From contig OZ038381.1 of the NCBI GenBank assembly GCA_964036045.1, positions 131,013,708 through 131,077,707 on the forward strand: a stretch of DNA of 64,000 nucleotides. The letters run 5' to 3'. Each line of letters opens with the position of its first letter. Position 1 is the stretch's first letter. A program made the translations under genes and the position numbers. Positions 31,301-39,027 of the stretch are shown piece by piece. The notes under the pieces were generated by a model. The model did no database searches, was not told the origin of the DNA, and was given only the letters and a program-made list of their open reading frames with translations. Source of the DNA: Eutreptiella sp. 'Long Island Sound 2002'. Its lineage: Eukaryota; Euglenozoa; Euglenophyceae; Eutreptiales; Eutreptiaceae.

Positions 31301-34300
31301 TAGCCACCTTGCCCACTTGTGGGCCACCTATGATTCCGCCCCCAGCTCTGAAGCGGTGGGGACCCCACAGGCGGCAGTGGTTATGTAGCCACCTTGCCCA
31401 CTTGTGGGCCACTTCTATTTTTGCTCTGGTCTCTCAGGCGGTGGGGACCCCGTATGCGGCAAGGGTTATGTAGCCACCTTGCCCACTTGTGGGCCACCTG
31501 TGATTCTGTCCCGCGCTGTGAAGCGGTGGGGACCCCCCAGGCTGCAGGGGTTATGTAACCACCTTGCCCACTTCTGGGCCACTTCTGATCCTGCCCCCCG
31601 CTCTGAAGCGATGGGGACCCCCTACGCGGCAGGGGTTATGTAGTCGCCTTGACCCCTTGTGGGCCACCTCTGATTCTCCCCCCACCTCTCAAGCTGTGGG
31701 GGCCCTCTAGGCGGCAGGGGTTATGTAGCCACCTTGATCACTTGTGGGCCACTTCTGATTCTGCCCCCCGCTCTGAAGTTGTGGGGACCCCCGAGGCGGC
31801 AGGGGTTATGTAGCCACCTTGATCACTTGTGGGCCACTTCTGATTCTCCCCCCACCTCTCAAGCGGTGGGGACCCACCAGGCGGCAAGGGTTATGTAGCC
31901 ACCTTGCCCACTTGTGGGCCACTTCTGATTCTGCCCCCCGCTCTGAAGTTGTGGGGACCCCCGAGGCGGCAGGGGTTATATAGCCACCTTGCTCACTTGT
32001 GGGCCACTTCTGATTTTGCTCCCCGCCCTGCAGCCGTGGCGACCCCCTAGGCGGCAGGGTTATGTAGCCACCTTGCCCACTTGTGGGCCACTTCTATTTT
32101 TGCTGTGGTCTCTCAAGCGGTGGGGACCCCCTATGCGGCAAGGGTTATGTAGCCACCTTGCCCACTTGTGGGCCACCTGTGAGTCTGTCCCGCGCCGTCA
32201 AGCGGTGGGGACCCCCAGACGGCAGGGGTTATGTAACCACCTTGCCCACTTGTGGCCCAATTCTGATCCCGCCCCCCGCTGTGAAGCGATGGGGACTCCC
32301 TAGGCGGCAGGGGTTATGTAGTCGCCTTGACCCCTTGTGGGCCACCTCTGATTCTCCCCCCACCTCTCAAGTTGTGGGGGCCCCCTAGGTGGCAGGGGTT
32401 ACGTAGCCACCTTGCCCACTTGTGGGCCACTTCTGATTCTGCCCCCCACTCTGAAGTTGTGGGGACCCCCTAGGCGGCAGGGGTTACGTAGCCACCTTGC
32501 CCACTTGTGGGCCACTTCTGATTTTGCTCCCCGCCCTGAAGCGGTGGCGACCCCCTAGGCGGCAGGGTTATGTAGCCACCTTGCCCACTTGTGGGCCACT
32601 TCCGATTCTGCCGCCCGCTCTCAAGCGGTGGGGACCCCCCAAGCGGCTGGCGTTATGTAGCCACCTTGCCCATTTGTGGGCCACTTCTTATTTTGCCCCC
32701 ACCTCTCAAGCGGTGGGGACCTCCTAGGCGGCAAGGGTTACGTAGCCACCTTGCCCACTTGTGGGCCACCTATGATTCCGCCCCCAGCTCTTAAGCGGTG
32801 GGGACCCCACATGCGACAGTGGTTATGTAGCCACCTTGCCCACTTGTGGGCCACCTGTGATTCTGTCCCGCGCCGTCAAGCGCTGGGGACCCCCCAGGCG
32901 GCAGGGGTTATGTGGCCACCATGCCCACTTGTGGGCCACTTCTGATCCTGCCCCCCGCTCTGAAGCGATGGGAACCCCTTAGGCGGCAGGGCTCATGTAG
33001 TCGCCTTGACCCCTTGTGGGCCACCTCTGATTCTCCCCCCACCTCTCAAGCTGTGGGGGGCCCCTAGGCGGCAGGGGTCATGTAGCCACCTTGATCACTT
33101 GTGGGCCACTTCTGATTCTCCCCCCACCTCTCAAGCCGTGGGGACCCCCCAGGCGGCAGGGGTTATGTAGCCACCTTGCCCACTTGTGGGCCACTTCTAA
33201 TTCTGCCCCCCGCTCTGAAGTTGTGGGGACCCCCGAGGCGGCAGGGGTTATGTTGCCACGTTGCCCACTTGTGGGCCACTTCCGATTCTGCTCCCCGCTC
33301 CCAAGCGGTGGGGACCCCCCAAGCGGCAGGGGTTATGTAGCCACCTTGCCCACTTGTGGGCCACTTCTTATTTTGCCCCCACCTCTCAAGCGGTGGGGAC
33401 CTCCTAGGCGGCAAGGGTTACGTAGCCACCTTGCCCACTTGTGGGCCACCTATGATTCCGCCCCCCGCTCTGAAGCGGTGGGGACCCCACAGGCGGCAGT
33501 GGTTATGTAGCCACCTTGCCCCCTTGTGGGCCACTTCTATTTTTGCTCTGGTCTCTCAAGCGGTGGGACCCCCTACATCCCTATGCGGCAAGGGTTATGT
33601 AGCCACCTTGCCCACTTGTGGGCCACCTGTGATTCTGTCCCGCGCTGTGAAGCGGTGGGGACCCCCCAGGCTGCAGCGGTTATGTAACCACCTTGCCCAC
33701 TTGTGGGCCACTTGTGATCCTGCCCCCCGCTCTGAAGCGATGGGGACCCCCTAGGCGGCAGGGGTTATGTAGTCGCCTTGACCCCTTGTGGGCCACCTCT
33801 GATTCTCCCCCCAACTCTCAAGCTGTGGGGGCCCTCTAGGCGGCAGGGGTTATGTAGCCACCTTGCCCACTTGTGGGCCACTTCTGATTCTGCCCCCCGC
33901 TCTGAAGTTGTGGGGACCCCCGAGGCGGCAGGGGTTATGTAGCCACCTTGATCACTTGTGGGCCATTTCTGATTCTCCCCCCACCTCTCAAGCGGTGGGG
34001 ACCCACCAGGCGGCAGGGGTTATGTAGCCACCTTGCCCACTTGTGGGCCACTTCTGATTCTGCCCCCCTCTCTGAAGTTGTGGGGACCCCCGAGGCGGCA
34101 GGGGTTATATAGCCACCTTGCCCACTTGTGGGCCACTTCTGATTTTGCTCCCCGCCCTGCAGCCGTGGCGACCCCCTAGGCGGCACGGTTATGTAGCCAC
34201 CTTGCCCACTTGTGCGCCACTCTTATTTTTGCTGTGGTCTCTCAAGCGGTGGGGACCCCCTATGCGGCAAGGGTTATGTAGCCACCTTGCCCACTTGTGG

Positions 34301-35810
34301 GCCACCTGTGAGTCTGTCCCGCGCCGTCAAGCGATGGGGACCCCCCAGACGGCAGGGGTTATGTAACCACCTTGCCCACTTGTGGCCCACTTCTGATCCT
34401 GCCCCCCGCTCTGAAGCGATGGGGACTCCCTAGGCGGCAGGGGTTATGTAGGCGCCTTGACCCCTTGTGGGCCACCTCTGATTCTCCCCCCACCTCTCAA
34501 GCTGTGGGGGCCCCCTAGGTGGCAGGGGTTACGTAGCCACCTTGCCCACTTGTGGGCCACTTCCGATTCTGCCCCCCGCTCTGAAGTTGTGGGGACCCCC
34601 TAGGCGGCAGGGGTTACGTAGCCACCGTGCCCACTTGTGGGCCACTTCTGATTTTGCTCCCCGCCCTCAAGCGGTGGCGACCCCCTAGGCGGCAGGGTTA
34701 TGTAGCCACCTTGCCCACTTGTGGGCCACTTCCGATTCTGCCGCCCGCTCTCAAGCGGTGGGGACCCCCCAAGCGGCAGGGGTTATGTAGCCACCTTGCC
34801 CATTTGTGGGCCACTTCTTATTTTGCCCCCACCTCTCAAGCGGTGGGGACCTCCTAGGCGGCAAGGGTTACGTAGCCACCTTGCCCACTTGTGGGCCACC
34901 TATGATTCCGCCCCCAGCTGTGAAGCGGTGGGGACCCCACAGGCGACAGTGGTTATGTAGCCACCTTGCCCACTTGTGGGCCACCTGTGATTCTGTCCCG
35001 CGCCGTCAAGCGGTGGGGACCCCCCAGGCGGCAGGGGTTATGTGGCCACCTTGCCCACTTGTGGGCCACTTCTGATCCTGCCCCCCGCTCTGAAGCGATG
35101 GGAACCCCTTAGGCGGCAGGGGTCATGTAGTCGCCTTGACCCCTTGTGCGCCACCTCTGATTCTCCCCCCACCTCTCAAGCTGTGGGGGCCCCCTAGGCG
35201 GCAGGGGTTATGTAGCCACCTTGATCACTTGTGGGCCACTTCTGATTCTCCCCCCACCTCTCAAGCGGTGGGGACCCCCCAGGCGGCAGGGGTTATGTAG
35301 CCACCTTGCCCACTTGTGGGCCACTTCTGATTCTGCCCCCCGCTCTGAAGTTGTGGGGACCCCCGAGGCGGCAGGGGTTATATAGCCACCTTGCCCACTT
35401 GTGGGCCACTTCTGATTTTGCTCCCCACCCTGAAGCGGTGGCGACCCCCTAGGCGGCAGGGTTATGTAGCCACCTTGCCCACTTGTGGGCCACTTCCGAT
35501 TCTGCCGCCCGCTCTCAAGCGGTGGGGACCCCCCAAGCGGCAGGGGTTATGTAGCCACCTTGCCCACTTGTGGGCCAATTCTTATTTTGCCCCCACCTCT
35601 CAAGAGGTGGCGACCTCCTAGGCGGCAAGGGTTACGTAGCCACCTTGCCCACTTGTGGGCCACCTATGATTCCGCCCCCAGCTCTGAAGCGGTGGGGACC
35701 CCACAGGCGGCAGTGGTTATGTAGCCACCTTGCCCACTTGTGGGCCACTTCTATTTTTGCTCTGGTCTCTCAAGCGGTGGGGACCCCCTATGCGGCAAGG
35801 GTTATGTAGC
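25393..35810. repeat. 85-bp satellite, large block (about 122 copies) with higher-order structure
   Basis: Monomer TTGCCCACTTGTGGGCCACT ... GGTTATGTAGCCACC, 85 bp, in the same orientation as the block at 21913. Each unit carries GCCCAC-TT-GTGGGC and (usually) CCGCT-CTGA-AGCGG foldbacks. Variant monomers recur at fixed distances: about 1020 bp (12 monomers) between 27.0 and 29.2 kb, and about 2122-2130 bp (25 monomers) between 29.5 and 35.7 kb. For example, the CTATTTTTGCTGTGGTCTC variant is at about 29806, 32098 and 34228. Since 85 is not divisible by 3, monomers create long open frames encoding CGPLLILPPALKRWGPP-like peptides, which are not genes. Confidence 0.95.
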
Positions 35811-36171
35811 AGCTATGTGTATAGCGACCTAGTCGGCTATCAGACATCAGACATCAGACTTTTATGGACAATCATTACCAGACCATGAACCCCCCTCCCC
35901 CAACCCCTTGATTATGCACTACATCAACCCCCCCCCCCCGCCCTTGTCCACACCAAACTCTTCGCAGGAAACCCCCCCCCGTGACCCCCCCACCCCCCCC
36001 CCCCACTATCGGGTGCTTTCAACCCCCCCCCCTTCAAGGAAAAAAGGTGCCACGGAAAAAACAAACCCCCCCGTTTGGAAACCAATTGCACACCTGTTGT
36101 TGACAATGTATGTGACAACTTCAATTTGATTCTGATTTTGGTTGTTTGAGCAGACAATTCGTTTGTGTACA
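35811..36171. other. Satellite edge and C-rich spacer
   Basis: The satellite stops inside a monomer, followed by three CAGACAT repeats (about 35840-35860) and C runs at 35928-35939 and 35993-36004. No gene is visible. Confidence 0.5.
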
Positions 36172-36274
36172 ACGCCCTTGAGGTGTTTTTGATTGTTTGT
36201 GGTCTAGGCCTTTGCGCCTTAGACCAGAGACCCCTTCAATGATGAACTCGTTGATCACAACTGAGAAGGGGTTC
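36172..36274 (+). repeat. Multi-hairpin structured repeat, copy 1
   Basis: Three consecutive foldbacks: ACGCC/GGTGT (36172-36186), a 27-nt hairpin at 36200-36226 (TGGTCTA-GGC, 6-nt loop, GCC-T-TAGACCA), and ACCCCTTC/GAAGGGGT closing 36230-36272. The same arrangement recurs in copies 2 and 3 with different bases but preserved pairing. It could be a structured RNA, a short interspersed element or a DNA foldback. The strand is assigned by the direction of the nearby genes only. Confidence 0.6.
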
Positions 36275-37074
36275 TGGCACGTTTGCTCCTGCAACCAATT
36301 ACAATTTGCTGACTGTGAGCCCCTTCAATGACGATGCATGACAATTTACATGTGCTGCTCCGTCACGCGTGGGTCTTCCGTGTCGACCCCCGCAGGGACC
36401 TGTTTCTTAGGACCTGTTTTGTGCGGACGGAGCTTTGCGGATTTGCGGCCGAGGAATGGGACTGTCCCAGCAGTCAGTGTACCATGTCCACCAGAATGTG
36501 CACCATGTCCTCCAATGGCTAGCAACCATTTTGAAAACCAAGCAACATACATCTGAGAAGGGGCTTTGCAGTGATTTCGAATTTGACTTCCTTGTTTTAA
36601 ACCGCCCCCCTGTCCCAGCCCCGAAGGCTCATTGCAATGTGCTGCACTATGCCCTGCTCACGCTTTGTTGTTCAATGCAGGATCTGGTGACGACCATTAA
36701 AACCCCTGTGCTTTGTCTTGTCGTCCTCCGTCTTGCCGTGGTGTTTCTTGAGGAAGTTTGGAAAACCATGCAGAGAAATCCACAGTGTAGGGAAAACACC
36801 CCCCACGCAACCCCATGCGCAATGGTGTGGAAAAGCCTGCCTTGCCTCTTTCAGTGTCAGCATCACATGGTGTGTGTCTGTGATGTTCGATGTTCTGTTG
36901 GTTCTGTGTGTAGTGGAAAAACATGGAAAAAATCAGAGACTACAGATTACCCACAGACTACAATTCTCAGAGGTGTGTTATGGTGTAAGTCGTGAGCATT
37001 TGCAACTTTGGTGCCACGTGTCGCATTGCATTTCTTTTGAAGGTGTATTTGAACGTGTGCTGTTTGTTCCTGAA
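36275..37074. other. Spacer between structured repeats, no supported gene
   Basis: Open frames such as 36435-36995 (plus) lack recognisable features. CTGAGAAGGGGCTTTGCAGT at about 36552 is an isolated match to the 3' part of the structured repeat. Otherwise nothing stands out. Confidence 0.35.
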
Positions 37075-37179
37075 AAACACCCATCGAGGTGTTTGGTATG
37101 TCCATGGTCTAGGCCGTGGCGCCTACGACCACAGACCCCTTCGATGAGGAATCTGCTGACGACAATTGAGAAGGGGTTC
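37075..37179 (+). repeat. Multi-hairpin structured repeat, copy 2
   Basis: AAACACC/GGTGTTT (37075-37094), the 27-nt hairpin at 37105-37131 (TGGTC+TAGGC, loop CGTGGC, GCCTA, bulged C, GACCA) and ACCCCTTC/GAAGGGGT (37135-37177). This is the best-paired copy. TTCCTGGTA...ATGT follows, shared with copy 3. Confidence 0.6.
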
Positions 37180-37672
37180 TGATTTCCTGGTATTTGCTTC
37201 CATGTTTCCACGTATGCATCCCCTTTGATGATGTGTCAGCCATGTGGGAACAATCTGTCCAGGGCCTACTGTTATAGGCCCTATTTTGTTGGATGGAGCC
37301 AGGCATCTCCCCATACTCCAACGGATCTGCATGTTTGCCAAACTTGCCAAAGACCACTGCAACCAGCCCTACTGCACCCTTGTGCTGCACAACATACGCC
37401 AACCCCTACCTTGACAGCTTGTCTGGGTCATTGCGCAGATTCCGGCCCCAAGGTTTCTTTTTCATTCTGCCTTGCTGGGCGCAGTGCTGTCCAATGTGGC
37501 GGACTGCATTTGAGTTGGGTGATGCAGAATTCCCACTGTCAGCCAAAAAAAAAACTGAGAAGGGGCTCTGCTATGTGGGTACTGGTGGTCCATTGATTTA
37601 ATGTGGTTGTGATTTCACCGTATGTTTTGGTTTTATCGCACCTGATTTTATTTTATTTGGCGGATCATGCAC

Positions 37673-37775
37673 AACACCCTTGAGGTGTTTAGTACGTCCG
37701 TGGTCTAGGCCATGGCGCCTATGACCATAGATCCCTTCAATGAGGAAGATGCTGCCCGCTACTGAGAAGGGGTCC
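37673..37775 (+). repeat. Multi-hairpin structured repeat, copy 3
   Basis: AACACC/GGTGTT (37673-37689), the 27-nt hairpin at 37701-37727 (TGGTC+TAGGC, loop CATGGC, GCCTA, bulged T, GACCA) and ATCCCTTC/GAAGGGGT with one wobble pair (37731-37773). It is followed by CTCCTGGTACCTATGTCCC, like copy 2. Confidence 0.6.
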
Positions 37776-37882
37776 CATGTCACATTCTCCTGGTACCTAT
37801 GTCCCTTCAACGCTTATCTGTTCCTTGTTGTGCATGTCTCTCTCGACACAAAGGGAAATGCGTGTATTGCCTAGGAGACAAG

Positions 37883-37918
37883 TGTGCGCTGAGCCTCTTC
37901 TACACATAGGGCACTCTT
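37883..37918 (+). promoter_or_regulatory. Pre-gene motif, copy 1
   Basis: TGTGCGCTGAGC ... TAGGGCACTCTT, about 36 bp, lies about 100 bp upstream of ATG 38019. A similar motif ends 4 bp before the helicase ATG. It could be a promoter or 5'-leader element, or a duplication scar. Confidence 0.3.
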
Positions 37919-37934
37919 TTGTTATCGACCCTTG

Positions 37935-37987
37935 ACCCTTGAGGCGAGGAAGCGCGTCTAGGGTCTAGACCGTTGCGTCTCAGACCC
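37935..37987 (+). repeat. Structured repeat, partial copy 4 (central hairpin only)
   Basis: CCCTTGAGGC precedes a 27-nt hairpin at 37961-37987: GGGTCT+AGAC, loop CGTTGC, GTCT, bulged C, AGACCC. Length, loop size and single bulge match the other copies, although two base pairs have changed on both sides. The third foldback is missing. The copy ends about 30 bp before the proline-rich gene's start codon. Confidence 0.5.
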
Positions 37988-38018
37988 AGACATTTGAGTT
38001 GGGCCTGCCCCAGCACCC

Positions 38019-39014
38019 ATGCGTTCATCCCCCACCCACTGCGGGCTGCACTTTGCCATGTCGTCTAGCCCCCTTAGCGTGGCCTCTTCCGCCCCCTCCA
38101 GCCCTTCGTTCCCGGAATCCGGTTGGGGGGATCTGCCGGAGCTCTTGCGGTTTGGAGACCAACCCCCATCACCACCGTGGGACTCTGATGCTGAGAAGTG
38201 TCTCAGCGAACTGGCCTCCCCCCAGCCTCCATTGCCAACACCGCCTCCCTCTCCCCCTTCACCCCGCCGTGCACCAACAACCTCTCCAACGCCCGTAAGT
38301 CCTCCACGCAGACCCCACATTAACCCAACCCCATACCTGGTAGCCCTGGAAGCCGTGGAGGAGGCCCTGATGTGCACTGCCGTGCCACCGCCATCCCCCC
38401 CGCAACCCCCCAAGTACGTACCCAAGGACCCGCCCACCCCCCCAAAGCCCACTGTACACGGGCCCTACAGTGCCAAAACACTGCAGCTCATCCGGGAAAA
38501 TCAGGGGGGTGGGGTCCAGTACTTCGTAGACGGGGTGCTGAACCGCCGAGCGATGTACCGGTTTGCTGTGCAGCATCCCAAGAAAAACCCCCTGCGGGTG
38601 TGGCAGGAGGGCATGCGAATTAGTCGTTCGCATTTCCTCAGCAGGGACGAGGAGCATGCAGCAGTGGTACTTGAAATCCTGTGTGCCACCCCAAAACCCC
38701 CCCGTATCCCCAAGCCAGCCCCGCCACCTGTGCCGCGTCGGCCGCTGCCCCCTCCACCAAGTGATCAGGTGACGCTGACCCAATATAGCAGGCACCGCCG
38801 TACCTCACTCCTCCCACTGGCTCCCGCCCCAAAGCGGCCATGCCCCTCCCCGCAGTACGGTTCATTGCTCCAGCGGCGTGCGTCTCAGTCCGCCCCCCCG
38901 CAATTTGGGTCATTGCTCCCTACGCAAGCCCCCCTGCAGCGACCCCAGACTTCGGCGAGACGTTCGAATTTCCAGCTCTTCGGGCAATGTGCGCCGAGCG
39001 TCTCTTACTCGTAG
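38019..39014 (+). CDS. Proline-rich protein of unknown function
   Basis: Starts at ATG 38019 (MRSSPTHCG; an in-frame alternative Met lies at residue 14) and ends at TAG 39012-39014, 331 aa. The N-terminal third is Ser/Pro-rich with acidic patches. A compact central segment (about residues 147-230: HGPYSAKTLQLIRENQGGG, YFVDGVLNRRAMYRFAVQH, HFLSRDEEHAAVVLEILC) looks like a small folded domain that I do not recognise. The C-terminal third is again Pro/Arg-rich with a duplicated (Q)YGSLLQRR / FGSLLPTQ motif. The next gene begins 13 bp after its stop on the same strand, unusually tight for a eukaryote. This suggests bicistronic expression, a single gene broken by a short unspliced segment, or a compact mobile-element layout. 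The product probably acts with the helicase, by position only. Confidence 0.6.
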   Translation: MRSSPTHCGLHFAMSSSPLSVASSAPSSPSFPESGWGDLPELLRFGDQPPSPPWDSDAEKCLSELASPQPPLPTPPPSPPSPRRAPTTSPTPVSPPRRPHINPTPYLVALEAVEEALMCTAVPPPSPPQPPKYVPKDPPTPPKPTVHGPYSAKTLQLIRENQGGGVQYFVDGVLNRRAMYRFAVQHPKKNPLRVWQEGMRISRSHFLSRDEEHAAVVLEILCATPKPPRIPKPAPPPVPRRPLPPPPSDQVTLTQYSRHRRTSLLPLAPAPKRPCPSPQYGSLLQRRASQSAPPQFGSLLPTQAPLQRPQTSARRSNFQLFGQCAPSVSYS

Positions 39015-39023
39015 GGCACTCTT
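38988..39023 (+). promoter_or_regulatory. Pre-gene motif, copy 2
   Basis: TGTGCGCCGAGC ... TAGGGCACTCTT aligns with 37883-37918 at roughly 80% identity. It overlaps the last codons and stop of the proline-rich gene and sits directly in front of ATG 39028. Confidence 0.3.
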
Positions 39024-39027
39024 CCAA

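Noticed and set aside
25393-35810. Open frames of up to 196 codons (CGPLLILPPALKRWGPP-like peptides)
   Set aside because: 85-bp satellite read through. All three frames and both strands give similar peptides.
37075-37180. Hammerhead ribozyme
   Set aside because: CTGACGA occurs in copy 2 only and the required GAAA partner and stem order are absent.
36172-37775. tRNA genes or tRNA-derived SINE
   Set aside because: TGGTCTAGGC and CTTCRATGA recall A and B boxes, but no cloverleaf, acceptor stem or anticodon arm can be drawn. I keep the structured-repeat description.
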